Assembly: GCF_022458985.1 (NCBI RefSeq) | Contig: NC_061772.1 | Span: 13,196,001 to 13,260,000 of the forward strand | DNA: 64,000 nt | Direction: 5' to 3' | Source: Mugil cephalus | Taxonomy: Eukaryota > Chordata > Actinopteri > Mugiliformes > Mugilidae | Shown here: positions 28,701 to 39,780 of the stretch, piece after piece | Layout of the letters: each line of letters begins with the position of its first letter | How positions within the stretch are numbered: the stretch's first letter is position 1 | The notes under the pieces: generated by a model | The model's input: only the letters and a program-made list of their open reading frames with translations | Told to the model about the DNA's origin: nothing | Database searches by the model: none | Made by a program: the position numbers and the translations under genes

Positions 28701-30213
28701 CTGGTGAGGAAAATGTTACCGCTCGAGCTTAGCTACGTTATTTTTTTTTTTTAACTAAATTACCTTTAAAGCTGCACCATGGAAGTTTTTCTGAGTAGTG
28801 GCGACCTCTGTGGCCACACCTGGTAATTACAGGATTCACACATATTCATTCATTCATTCATTCTGCTGGGCTCTAAGTTGGAGGAGTGAAAGTTCTTTTA
28901 TTTTCTCAAAGAACCAGACACAAAATCATCATCATCTCAGTACAAACCAGTCATTTTACTGTCCACAGCAACATGAATCGTCATTGACGCGTTGGTGGCT
29001 AACAGCGTGGTAAGGATACCGTGTGATTTCTTGTTGTCAACGCGCTGTGCTGCTGTGATTTGTCTCGGCTCAACACGAGCTAAACTCTACCGCGCGCTTG
29101 CTTTACCTAAGCACGGGATATTTTAAGGTCCGCTAGCTCAGCAGTCCGCATTGGCTTCTGTCTCGCCCTCTGCTTCTCCTGCTCAGTGTGTCAGATATTT
29201 CCTCTACGTTGGTGCTAATCGTATTTATAATAAATGTGTCCTCGCAGCTTTGAAGTTTTACTCAGTTAGTAGGTAGTCAGGTCCCATTTATGGAGGACCA
29301 ATTCTGCCACAATAAAAAAATAAAATAAATGCCTGCATATATATGCCATAAATATTTAAATCAATAAATACCTCAGTATGTGTCATACATGCTATTTATT
29401 TATTTATTGATGCACGCACTTCAGCATGGATTACAGTAGATCTGTGGATTCACCAATCAACCAATAGAGAAAAAGTCCAGTCAGTGGGAACAGCCCCTTC
29501 ATCTGCATTACGTTTTGTTGTGCATGCTGAAGTGCATCATCAGTAAATAAATAAATGGGTAAATAATTAAATAAATAAATAACATATATATATATATATA
29601 TTACAAATATATTCAGGTATTTATTTAATTATTTATTGCATGTATCTGTAAGTATTTATTTATTTTTTATTGTAGCAGTATTGGTCCTCCATACATAGTA
29701 GCCACTTTTCCAGGGATATCGTACACAACCAGGTTCTATAATGTGAGGCATCCAGAGGGGGGAGAGGGGACGTTCTCCTCATTACAAGTCATTCAACCAG
29801 TCAAGTCTATCTGCAAAATGGTTTATTCTCAGTTTCTCAGTCATTTAAAATAAATATTTATGAATACGTTCTCAAAGTGGACCTCTTGAGTCTGGCCTCG
29901 CTGTGTCTGAGAGTGACAAGGAGAGCTCAGGGAAATGTGAAAACCGCATTCAAATGTCAACCTGCGCTCATGTGCGTCGTTCGGAAGGTCAAACATATCA
30001 CAGCTGAAAGCTCTTTCTGAGTGGGACAAATCTACAAATGTAAGATGATTAATCTCTGGCATCTCTCATTTTCTTTTTTTCTTTTTTTCTTGTCTGTCAG
30101 ATCTGAAGAGGAACGACTACACACCGGATAAGGTGACGTTCCCACAAGAAGACCCTCCAAACCCGGGGGGAGGAGTCAAAGAGTCCCGCCACTCGATGAG
30201 GCTGATGCTGTGA
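4209..30213 (+). CDS. trpm7: TRPM7 channel-kinase, exons 2-39 (38 exons resolved)
   Basis: TRPM7 is a constitutively active divalent-permeable TRP channel (Mg, Ca, Zn) fused to a C-terminal serine/threonine alpha-kinase. It acts at the plasma membrane and on intracellular vesicles in Mg homeostasis. Exons: 4209-4288, 5360-5398, 6106-6313, 6567-6780, 7838-7962, 8093-8264, 9305-9479, 10010-10133, 10882-10954, 12087-12187, 12604-12738, 12842-12895, 12976-13116, 13231-13365, 13499-13776, 13871-14099, 14856-15011, 15153-15296, 16879-17007, 17193-17444, 18958-19132, 19882-20014, 20099-20277, 20382-20514, 20656-21446, 22275-22369, 22799-22895, 22991-23067, 23175-23212, 23361-23389, 25797-25841, 25982-26047, 26853-27136, 27471-27553, 28140-28345, 28450-28501, 28597-28703, 30101-30213. 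The sum is 5,667 nt, or 1,888 aa plus the first exon (human about 1,865). All junctions keep phase. The C-terminus SMRLML and the kinase sequence separate it from TRPM6, TRPM1 and TRPM3. Confidence 0.96.
10322..10350. repeat. (AT)n microsatellite
   Basis: A short run of alternating AT lies in the TRPM7 intron between the 10,010 and 10,882 exons. No other signal is visible. Confidence 0.8.
10766..10800. repeat. Teleost interspersed-repeat tail fragment
   Basis: The sequence TACTTTATTGATCCC followed by GGGAAATT is a fragment seen very often in teleost genomes, at the end of interspersed repeats. Only the short tail is recognisable, inside a TRPM7 intron. I cannot assign the repeat class. Confidence 0.5.
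14856..20277 (+). CDS. trpm7: TRPM7 transmembrane channel domain, pore and TRP helix (7 exons)
   Basis: These exons encode about residues 761-1150. A pre-S1 hydrophobic stretch ([15 protein letters not shown]) is followed by S1 ([17 protein letters not shown]), S2 near [11 protein letters not shown], the [16 protein letters not shown] and [20 protein letters not shown] segments (S3-S4), and S5 ([19 protein letters not shown]). The pore helix and filter region [10 protein letters not shown] keep the glutamate and tyrosine tied to divalent selectivity in this family. S6 is [20 protein letters not shown], and the TRP helix runs [19 protein letters not shown]. The intron at 19133 interrupts the pore loop immediately after EID. 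Two in-frame donors compete there (see findings). Confidence 0.95.
19752..19822. repeat. (GT)n followed by (TGTGTC)n microsatellite
   Basis: About 28 bases of GT dinucleotide run into roughly seven copies of a TCTGTG hexamer. The repeat sits 60 nt before the acceptor of the TRPM7 pore/S6 exon (19,882). Length changes here lie close to the branch-point region. Confidence 0.9.
20382..26047 (+). CDS. trpm7: TRPM7 coiled coil and Ser/Thr-rich linker (9 exons)
   Basis: The exon at 20656 starts with the tetramerising coiled coil (for example [19 protein letters not shown] and [15 protein letters not shown]), then continues into a divergent Pro/Ser/Gly-rich linker. In mammalian TRPM7 this linker is the kinase autophosphorylation region. 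Conserved islands identify the frame: AVSPPELR-like [58 protein letters not shown] and [20 protein letters not shown]. Exons are small (29-97 nt) after the 791-nt exon. The acceptor of the 22,8xx exon is ambiguous: AAG at 22,796-22,798 or CAG at 22,802-22,804, differing by two codons, both in frame. Confidence 0.88.
23445..24365. mobile_element. Non-autonomous hAT-like element in TRPM7 intron
   Basis: The left end starts CAGGGTATCCGCGGGG and the right end reads TTCCTGTATATCCCTG, which is CAGGGATATACAGGAA on the other strand. CAGGG termini of this form are typical of hAT-derived elements abundant in fish genomes. Flanks CTCTTGTG and TTCTGTGT could be an eroded 8-bp target duplication, but they match poorly. 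There is no transposase reading frame. A second small element appears nested inside (23,995-24,192). Confidence 0.55.
23995..24192. mobile_element. Small nested MITE, hAT-like termini
   Basis: The left end CAGAGGTGTAACATTATGAA and the right end (TAGGGATGTAACCGGTTTCA on the reverse strand) share a TGTAAC-containing inverted terminus. The element is about 198 bp, non-coding and AT-rich. Target duplication is not clear. It lies within the larger hAT-like element, suggesting a later insertion. Confidence 0.45.
24583..24642 (+). other. trpm7: Candidate TRPM7 cassette exon (60 nt)
   Basis: A stretch is bounded by a pyrimidine-rich TTCTTCTGTAG acceptor and an ACT|GTGAGT donor. It is exactly 60 nt, has no stop in the phase required between exons 23361-23389 and 25797-25841, and would add 20 codons without shifting the frame. 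I recall no equivalent peptide in mammalian TRPM7, so this is a prediction from splice signals only. Confidence 0.3.
25207..25320. repeat. Teleost interspersed-repeat fragment
   Basis: AATAATACATTTTATTT followed by TTTCAAAACACCTAAGGTCACCTTACA is a widespread fish repeat fragment. It lies in the large TRPM7 intron before 25,797. Class not assigned. Confidence 0.5.
26853..30213 (+). CDS. trpm7: TRPM7 alpha-kinase domain (6 exons) and stop
   Basis: About 280 residues encode the atypical alpha-kinase, which phosphorylates serine/threonine in substrates such as annexin A1 and myosin IIA heavy chains in mammals. Visible features are the ATP-binding lysine in [13 protein letters not shown], the block [20 protein letters not shown], the aspartate in [19 protein letters not shown], the glycine-rich [14 protein letters not shown] motif, and the structural zinc-site residues in [15 protein letters not shown]. 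All catalytic and zinc residues I can recognise are intact, so the kinase should be active. The protein ends [11 protein letters not shown] at the TGA at 30,211, matching the family tail. Confidence 0.96.
28770..29010. repeat. Probable teleost SINE-like repeat
   Basis: The text beginning TAAAGCTGCACCATGGAAG and GTGGCGACCTCTGTGGCCA resembles a repeat family scattered through fish genomes. It sits in the last TRPM7 intron and includes a short ATTC tandem run near 28,847-28,862. Class is uncertain. Confidence 0.35.
29289..29693. mobile_element. MITE with long inverted repeats, TA-flanked
   Basis: TATGGAGGACCAATTCTGCC at the left end is matched on the opposite strand at the right end (TATGGAGGACCAATACTGC). 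The homology continues through AT-rich sequence, and a second inverted pair lies inside (CACTTCAGCATG near 29,418 against CATGCTGAAGTGC near 29,524). The whole 405 bp can fold as a long hairpin. Flanking TA fits Tc1/mariner-type insertion. There is no transposase. Confidence 0.6.
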
Positions 30214-31090
30214 CCCAGCTGAGTGAGAGACAGAGCGACAACGCTGTTGGGATTATTTTAGTCGTAGCCAAGGAGGAGGGAGCGCCCAATCAACTGGAAG
30301 ATTCACAGCCACGTTTCCACGGAAACCAGTGCATGCAGACTGTGTGACGTTTTTTTTTGTCGGCCCCACCTAAAAGCTGTGTCGAACGCCAGTCAACCAT
30401 CTTTTGTTTCGTTTTGTTTGTTTTTTTTTTAGTTCATACATTTGCGGGGAGGGATTTAAAACATTTTGTACAATTTTATGACTATATAAATATATAAACT
30501 GGATATATCAACAGGTACAGTGTCATTGCAGAGATTTTATTTATTCTGAGAAGTTTGAGAAGTTGCCTTGTTTTACCAAATAGAGAAGAGAGAGAGAGAA
30601 AAAAAGAACAAATCTAAGTGCATTGTACATCTGTTACAGCAGCTTCAGAGAGGACGGCCTGCTGAGACTGAGTCACTGCAACGCTGCAGGTTGCCACCAG
30701 ATCATTTTTTATAAATGTATGAGGACTCGTATCACAACATTTTGTCTTTTAGTCAAGGAAAAGATATACATGGATTTGAAAATCTTGTAAAATATGGGCA
30801 GATTGCAATGCAACTTTTACAGAATAATTTATGTAATTTTATTGTATGAAAAGTGTGTCCACCAAAATATTGCTGATAGTTTTTATTGTTACAAAGGTAC
30901 TCTTGCTATATCTTTGTCATCAACTGTTGTATGAGCAAATTACAATCTAGTGTATCTTATAGATACTGTTATCTGGCATGAGCTGAACAGATTGAACTAT
31001 TTTATTCAGGGGAACTGACAAACATAAGGGTATTACTGTATACATTTTGTACTGGATATCATTTTAAACAAATAAAATGTTAAAAAGCTT
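30214..31090 (+). other. trpm7: TRPM7 3'UTR with poly(A) signal
   Basis: About 860 AU-rich bases follow the stop with no further coding similarity. A canonical AATAAA at 31,071-31,076 is the likely cleavage signal, which puts the transcript end near 31,090-31,100. The next plus-strand gene starts about 1.3 kb downstream. Confidence 0.7.
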
Positions 31091-31099
31091 TAACGACAT

Positions 31100-31829
31100 C
31101 GCTCGAGTCTGGACATTTGTTTCAAAATACACTCCATACACGCCATTTTATTAGGTAAGGCTTGCTAAGACCCAGCTGGACCCTCATTCGTCTTCAGAAC
31201 TGATTTAAGTTTTTCGTGGTACCGATTCAACGAGGTGCTGGAAACAGTCCTCAGAGAGTTCATTTCATATTAGCACGATAGTTTCATGTAGATTTGCAGT
31301 CTGCACATCCATGATGCAAATCTCACTCGGGTGCTTCTGTCGGGTTGAGATCTGGTGACAGTGGAGGTCGTTTGAGTACAATTAACTCATCGTCATGTTC
31401 AAATGAGATGGTGCTGGAGGTTTGATGTAATGGGACCATCAAGGGATAAACCTTTAATAAAAGCCTGAACCTCTGATAAAAAGGCAGGATGGATCCATGG
31501 TTTATGTTCCCATAAACTAGATTCTGACCCAGCCATGTGATCCCATCACAATCAAGACTCGTCAGACCAGGCGATGTTTTAAGAGTGTCTAATTTTGGTG
31601 AGCCCTTGTGAATTGTATCCTTAGTTTCCAGTTCTTAGCTGAGTGCAGTGGTCTTCTGCTGCTGCAGTATTTGAGTTGTTGTTGCTGCCTTTATAGCATC
31701 TCAAACCCCTCTGCCCATTCTCCTCTGACCTCTGGTATCAACAAGACATTTTTTCCCAGAATATTCCCGGGAACACAGGAAACCGGACACCAACAAATAG
31801 AATGGATGTGAATCAAAAACAAACAAGCG

Positions 31830-31874
<45 letters not shown>

Positions 31875-32472
31875 TATCCACATATGAGGATTTGATGGCT
31901 TACTTTTCTGCGGTGCTGTGTCCACACGAAGGTGCCTGCAAACCTGTATTTTCATATATGCAAACACTTGGTTCAAATTTGATCTTTAAATGTTTCCAGC
32001 GAGCCAGTTGCCAGCTGTTGACAGAAAATGCAACGTCCCGGTAGACGAAGAGCATCTGGAGAAAATTCTCAAAGGTTGCGCCTTCATGAGGAGACAGTGG
32101 CCCCGCTGTTTTTTTTGGGAGGCCTCGGATTCCTGTGCAGCAGCTGCACCTGTGCACCTGTGTGATAATGTGGATCAGGGCCATAGCTGGAAGGCTCAGC
32201 TGCAGAGATGTGGGAGAAGATTTGCATTTTTGCACAGTCAGTGACTACAGATACAGAGAGGATTGATAAACTGTGGCTATAATTAATGTCAAATTATGCA
32301 GTTAGACAGCTATGAAACTCACTACACACTCAGCAGGCAGCTCCACCCTCCCACTGGGAGTGGTCTGCCTTCGAATATAGACGGTGATCATGACACTGCA
32401 CTCCACTCATCTGAGCTGAGCGAGCACGGAGTCTGCAGCTCTACGACACGCTTACAAGTCAACCACAAAACC
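31100..32472. other. Intergenic spacer between TRPM7 and the selenoprotein gene
   Basis: No exon similarity is visible on either strand. An (AT)n tract occupies about 31,833-31,870. The last 180 bases before 32,473 should hold the promoter and 5'UTR of the selenoprotein gene. No TATA box at a convincing distance is seen. Confidence 0.5.
31833..31870. repeat. (AT)n microsatellite
   Basis: A 38-base alternating AT run in the TRPM7-selenoprotein spacer. Confidence 0.9.
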
Positions 32473-33647
<1,175 letters not shown>

Positions 33648-34790
33648 TGGGAGAAGGACGAAACAACAGCTGTATTTACACCGACAGAACCATGGATGAC
33701 ATGTGTGTGCGTCTCTCAACAAAATTAATCAGACCAGACATCATAACATGCAAACCTAAGTAATCATTGGCCTTAAAGGAAAAGTGTCAGACCAAATGTT
33801 GTGACCAGGCACTGACGTTGATGAGAGCGTGTCGTAGGATCCTGGCTCTGATTTGCTTCTGTCTATGAATGTACGCACTGAAACAGCTGTGTGGTGCGTG
33901 CACGATGCAACTAGAAGCTTTTCAGCCGAGCAGGGCCTGAACACGTGCTCTCATCGCGTCCGTGTGCCGTGGATAGGGAGCCGAAGGAAACTTGTGTTCA
34001 CATTTACTGTGTAATGGTATTTATAATATAGTAATTTTTCCAAATACACTTTTTACGTTCTCGTTCTGCGTCAGTTTAATGAGAAGCCTCTCGTGTGTGT
34101 ATAGTAAATATAAAACTACCAGCAAGCACAGCGTAGCTTAGCAACTGTTTGCTTTCTGAACAATCTGACCCGTTTTTACATGCACATATTAAACCTTTGT
34201 ATAGTGTGTAATAAACATTACAAAAGGCTGTAAATTGAATTGTGATAAATGACATGCTGGTGCAGGCCGAGGAAATGCAGCCGTTTCCTAATGCTAAGCT
34301 ATGCTAACTGGCGGCTATAGCCGTAGCATCACATTAATAACGCGTCAGTCTTCTTTTGCCAAAATGTTCCTTTCATGCTAATTTTATTTGAGCTTTCAGT
34401 GTTTTCAAAAAGTAAAAAGATACGGCACGACACACGAGCTGAGACTTCACGAACTTGAATGCTTTCTTCTCTTACGAATGTTTTATATTAGTTTTACAAG
34501 TATTTTATGAAGTTACAGTCCCGTGTCATATGTACCATGATGTAACATGGGGCCTTTACCTGGAGTGAAGTGCAGAAGTGAAGACGCAGGCGCTGTGTGT
34601 GTCCTGCCCTTTGTTACTATTCTGACATTTTAGCTGTCGAGGCAACTCTTTAGTGACAAAAAACACATTTAATTTGATGTGACTGTAATTAAATTTTTTT
34701 TGAAGTTTTTACTATGCAGTTAAACTGTCATTTTGTAACCCTAATGCAAACAAACGTAATAAAGTACCACTGATTGCTTGTCGAACACGT
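33648..34790 (+). other. Selenoprotein 3'UTR with two poly(A) signals
   Basis: AATAAA occurs at 34,210-34,215 and again at 34,758-34,763. Both lie beyond the SECIS, so either cleavage site would keep it. The rest is AT-rich with no coding similarity. Confidence 0.55.
33851..33922 (+). promoter_or_regulatory. SECIS element in selenoprotein 3'UTR
   Basis: ATGA at 33,865-33,868 faces CGAT at 33,903-33,906, giving the non-Watson-Crick quartet core. Between them TGTACGCACT pairs with GGTGCGTGCA over 10 bp, counting two G-U pairs. The unpaired AAA at 33,881-33,883 lies 12 nt after ATGA, the canonical apical spacing. Below the core, GCTTCT (33,855-33,860) pairs perfectly with AGAAGC (33,913-33,918) as helix I. 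It lies 204 nt after the TAG stop and upstream of both poly(A) signals. It would recruit SECIS-binding protein for UGA-to-Sec decoding. Confidence 0.85.
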
Positions 34791-36220
34791 CTCTCTGGTG
34801 TCGTGATGAGCGCCGACTTCTCGTGTGTCTCGGTGGACGGGGAGCGCAGGGGACACACTTCCTCAAATGTTCAGACTTGATTGTACTTTTGGTCTCACCA
34901 GATAAAATCATAGCTGACATACAGTGTCTGGAAGGAAGTGCACATCTTCCTGCTTTAACCATTTTCATCTGCAGTTGAGACATTCTCCTAAACTGTGGGT
35001 CAGCTTTCTCATGGTTTGTTTTCGACTTTCCTCTTCGTGAAAGGTAGCTCAGCTATCTGGACCAGCCTGTAACGCTGTTCAACACATTTTACATTTGGAC
35101 GATGTGCGAACGAGCTGACATGAACAGCCCCTGGTCAGACCTGACCCTGATCTGCAGCTGAGCTGGTGTTTGTAGGGGACTATTTTCAGCTGTGGATTAA
35201 TACACATTAGTAAGTGTCAACAGAAGACGCAGCACAGTGCAAGGAGTGATTCAAAAGTGTCTTCATAGTGACACAATTCATCTTGATAAAGGCTATTAAT
35301 GGAGCTTTAATACACAGATAATACTTCTTAATGAGGTCAATTAATCTTTTATCATCAAGTCATCTGTTTAGTTGATAGTAAAACACACGGCAGATAACCA
35401 GACGCAGCCTTTATCTAGACAGACATCGCTCAGCTGAAGGACTGAAACTAGAAAGAGCCGACATGTTGTGGTCCTGTTTCCAGCCGGCTTCATCTAGTCT
35501 CGGTTTCATTTAATCGACGAAATAAACAGATAATGACAATAACAGGGGATTTGTGAGCTGTTTACGATGCCCGGCTGGGGAGTTGACAGCAGACTAAAAC
35601 AGCAACAACAGGAAGCACGAAGCCACATCAGAAGCTGCCACGGTTCTCATCTTCACAAACAGTTGTGACGACACGGTGCTGCAGCTGTAATGGAGAACTG
35701 CGCCACGGAGAGTGAGACGCGCGTCTCAGGAAACTAGTCCACGCACTCTGGTGGGTGATCAGTTCTGGAGCTGCGACTACGCACTCTGGCCTCATTGTGG
35801 TATCACAGCGCCCTTACACGCAGAGTAAAAGTTCATCTCTTCCGTCAAATTTCTTTTTTAAATCCATAGTTCTTTGGTTGAAGCTCTTTGGTTGTTTCAG
35901 TTAAAGTCAGGAAATGACTGGCTGCTAATATTCTTTAATAAAATTGTATCCGTGGTGAGATCTGTGTGCCAGTGTTCCAAGTAAATCTAATATTTATGGC
36001 ACATTTCTGGGTATATGAGTCACTGTGCATCATGCTAAGTAGGTGACATGCTGTGGTTAGGTCCGTCCGCTCATAGCGGGACGGTGGACTGGGGTCGTAG
36101 AGTGGAGGGTTAACATGTTCTTCCTGTGCCTGTTTGGCTTTTATAAAACTTATAAAACTTTTTAAACCTTTTTACAGTGCGCATCAGTCTCCTTTTACTT
36201 ATTTCACTTTTTATATGTAT

Positions 36221-36315
36221 TTCTGTCAATCAACACGTATAGCACTTTGAACGGCATTCATTTGTCTTGAAAGGTGCTATATAGATAAATTTGATTGATT
36301 GACTGATTGATTGAA
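36221..36315 (+). repeat. LINE/SINE-type tail with TTGA repeats
   Basis: The stretch with AGCACTTTGAACGGCATTC and GAAAGGTGCTATATAGATAA ending in tandem TTGA units matches the 3' tail style of common teleost retroposons. Only the tail is recognised. Confidence 0.5.
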
Positions 36316-37070
36316 TGCGTTGTGTGTTCTTTAATGACGACAGGAGTTGAGCTGCATGGACTCCAAGGTCCTGGTGATCTGATCACAAGTGGACAGCTTC
36401 AAATGCAGCAGGTGTGAATACACCCAACACGCAGAGGCGCACAGAGATGCACTGGTACTAGATAGCTCTGACCACATTTACTTTTATGGGTTGCGTTTGA
36501 ACACGCTCTATCAGCAGTGTGAACGCACATGCGCACTGGCCCCACTGACAGACCTCCTGCTCAGCAGAACTATAGGGGTGTGGGTGGTGTCTTCAGCCCA
36601 CGAGAGAAAACAGACACACGCCATCATCGATGGTTTCCCAAAGTTGTTAGGATGTCACGAACGTTGCGGCTGCAAGAGCCTTCATGAATATTCAGTGTGG
36701 AAGAAAGTCCACAGCAATCGGCGCTGCTTGATCTTCATTGGTCTCAAACCAAAGAAGAGGTGTGTTATCCTGCTGCAGCTTGAATCCATCTCCATCTCCA
36801 CACACAGAGGGTACAGATGCTTCTCCTGGGTTCTTATTGCTGGAAACTTGGCATGGTCAAGTCAGTGGCAAGTCAACAAGTCTAAATTGAAATCTACAGC
36901 TGGATCACAAACCGGACTGGTTGGGAAAACGCAGCGAGACGTCTCTTTTTCCTCAGGACACTAAGATCTTCTGGAAGCTGCTGGATATGTCCACGAGACT
37001 ATCGTTGCCAGTGGAGTCCCTGACGCCGGTGACAGAGGCAAGGACCAATGTCCACCTCTGTCAGTCGGTC

Positions 37071-37322
37071 AGTCAAGGCTGGGTTTTGCAGCTTGACAGC
37101 AACGCAGCAATCTGGTTGAGTAAACCCTGAATATCAACATAAGTCCCTGTGTTACTTAGTGACAGTAACATTTGACGTGTGCTGTAACCTGATTAGTTAA
37201 TCAGTGAATGTGTGAGACCTGCTTTCATGATGACTGGAATAGGACATTTAAACTATCGGTGTTTCTGAGTGAAATCATATCATTACTACAACAAGCAGCT
37301 GCACAGCTGTTCAGTTATTTTG
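37071..37322 (+). repeat. Duplicated block, copy 1
   Basis: It begins CAGTCAAGGCTGGGTTTTGC and runs to CAGTTATTTTG. It is nearly identical to 38,313-38,608 in the same orientation, 1.24 kb away. The copy lacks two short inserts found in copy 2, near AATATC and near ACTAT. Confidence 0.85.
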
Positions 37323-38312
37323 TCTAGACTACACTACTAACTTGGATTAATGTCTCAGTACATCTTTGCGAATGATTAAGTACAAGCAGCCCGCAGTTAG
37401 CACAGTTAGCGTTTAGCACAATTTCCAAGTGAATAGAGCTTGTTAATCTGAACTGATTGTTGATTCTCAGTCTGAACGTCGTTCTCTCCAAAACATGTCA
37501 GCATCATCTCATTGTATAAGTCATCACATGCACAATGGTCCCTGCTCTGTGCAATGGACGCTGCGTGTGAAGATGTTACAGGAGACCGGTTTTTACTCTG
37601 ATGTATGGAAGTTACTTTATGTGTGTGAATGAAAATGGTTACAATTTCCTTGGCACTATGAGTGCAACGTGTGACGTCAAACCTTGGAGGCTGCTCTTAC
37701 CTTAAAATCTTTTCTGTTTTACACACAATTGTATTCTGTTAGCTAGACAAAAGAAACAGTACAGTCACCATTGTCAGTGAAGGACTGGGCTGGGAGGACT
37801 GAGAGGTGGACATGAGGGACACTTCAATGGTCCTCTGCCATAGTGACAAAACATTAAAACACTTTGACTTACAGTGTTCACACAATGACACAGGAACAAT
37901 GCATTTTGACAGCACTGACTATTATATGGGATGAAATTTAGTTTTGACACATGAGTGAAGTGTTTTGGGAGAGATTTGAGCTTCTACAGGTGAAACACGG
38001 TGTTGTGCCGAATTGTGAGATTATTATGTCAAATGATCTTAAGAGTTTTGAGAATGAGATTTCTGTTTCAAGAAACGAGCGAAACCAATGGAGAAAAACT
38101 GTAATACCCCCGAGTCAGTTCATTAAAGATACACACACACACACACATTCAAATTTAATGTCTGATGTTTGTATAGCTTTCATAACAAATCTGACATGTG
38201 AACTTGAACGCTTCATTTCTACAAATAATACAGGAAACTGTATGAGGTCTGTGTGAATTTTTACCTGAGGAGCGTCATGGTGACGTGTCTTAGGTGTAAC
38301 TAGGTAGTTGTC

Positions 38313-38608
38313 AGTCACGGCTGGGTTTTGCAGCTGGACAGCAACGCAGCAATCTGGTTGAGTAAACCCTGAATATCTACTGTAAAGAAAACATCCTTAA
38401 GTCCCTGTGTTACTTAGTGACAGTAACATTTGACGTGTGCTGTAACCTGACTGGTTAATCAGTGAATGTGTGAGACCTGCTTTCATGATGACTGGAATAG
38501 GACATTTAAACTTTTAAAACTATTGAGTGTTTAGTTTCTGAGTGAAATCATATCATTCAGTTCAGTGTCTTAATACAACAAACAGCTGTACAGCTTTTCA
38601 GTTATTTT
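38313..38608 (+). repeat. Duplicated block, copy 2
   Basis: Same orientation as 37,071-37,322, with very high identity over GCAACGCAGCAATCTGGTTG and the CTTAGTGACAGTAACATTTG segment. It is about 45 bases longer because of small insertions. No terminal repeats or reading frame mark it as a known mobile element. Confidence 0.85.
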
Positions 38609-38944
38609 ATTTTAAAATGTTCATCGGCATCTCATCTACCTTAAACATCTGACTGCATATTATACTAAAATATGTATTTTTTTATTTTATTTTTTTTTTA
38701 AATTGCTCTTCTTTGTAATGCGAAGAGACACAGCCCTTATTTTCAAACATTTCCCCTGACTCAGAGAATCTGAATGTTTTGAGAATACCCCACCTATCGT
38801 GTGGCTGCGATGGTCAGAGGAGCAGACACCACAACATGTCTTATTTATAACGACGTGTCTGCACATGAAAGCAAGAGAATGATTCGCTATTCATATTCCT
38901 CACACTGCCGTTCACTGCATGGAAGAAATCTCCAAGAATCACAA

Positions 38945-39780
38945 GGTTCATAGTTGTTTCTTTTTATTATAAAAAAACAAACAAAAAAACAAAACAAAAC
39001 AAAACAAAAAAAACAGTGAGAAATAAATAAAATGTAAAAATAGAATGTTAGACAGATTTTTTGGGAGGGGGTATCCATAGCAACGGTTTGTTCAGATTGG
39101 TCCCTGGTTTAGTAAATCGATGGAGATATTGTAGCACCGTTGTGTGGTCACCAAGTACCCTGTGGCTCTGCTTGGCCTTGTGACGCAGACATTTCACATA
39201 AATGGTGGAGAGTGGAGAGGCTCGAAAAGAATTGGGTCAACTGTGCGTCGGTTAGAAAAGGGCCACTGCTTACGTTTTCATTTTATATAAATATAATATA
39301 TTAATTTATACATTGTACAATGTCTTTATACCACATACACAAAGCAGGTAAACACATGAATGAAAGGCAGCTGATCATATGGAAAAACAAAAAAAAACAA
39401 ACAAAACAAAAACGTCTATGGCGAAACTGAAATGATGTCGTTTAGCTGCACAGTTGACGAACTGAAAGCGAGGTGACCCTGTGCTTCAGCGAATAACACA
39501 CGATATGCAAACTGGTGTCGCTTGCTCCCAAATTTTTGAAGGCATTGATAGTTTTTACAATCTTTAGGAGCAAGTGACCGACTGTCAGTATTGGTGTGTG
39601 TGTGTGTGTGTGGGGTCCGACTATGTGCAAACATTCACTTGATGATGTAAGATCACAACCCTGAATTCACTACAAATTAAGACGTTTTTCCGTTTTTTTT
39701 TTTTTCCCCCCGCGACATCGCCGTTAGAATTCAAATGTCTACCTAAACTGTGCCAAACAAACTGAGAACACGGACGAGGG
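38945..39780 (-). other. bcl2l10: BCL2L10 3'UTR (minus strand)
   Basis: On the minus strand, about 835 bases follow the stop. An AATAAA (plus-strand TTTATT at 38,963-38,968) is a plausible end signal. A-rich and CA-rich simple sequence is frequent (38,970-39,015 and 39,597-39,611). Confidence 0.5.

Larger units (their letters stand above)
34791..38940. other. Intergenic region with no recognised gene
   Basis: It holds a repeat tail (36,221-36,315), a duplicated block (37,071-37,322 and 38,313-38,608) and a short AC repeat (38,132-38,149). An open frame of 191 codons at 36,389-36,964 shows no family resemblance and no splice or promoter context. The selenoprotein and BCL2L10 transcripts converge on this interval from opposite strands. 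Confidence 0.5.

Noticed and set aside
33821-33854. Alternative SECIS core: ATGA followed by GAGC, with GCTC before TGAT
   Set aside because: Only about 24 nt separate the cores and no AA lies in a suitable apical loop. The neighbouring ATGA at 33,865 gives a far better fold.
36389-36964. Open frame of 191 codons on the plus strand in the selenoprotein-BCL2L10 spacer
   Set aside because: No domain or family resemblance, no good start context, no splice partners, and low-complexity-free but random-looking composition. Length alone is not enough in DNA of this base composition.
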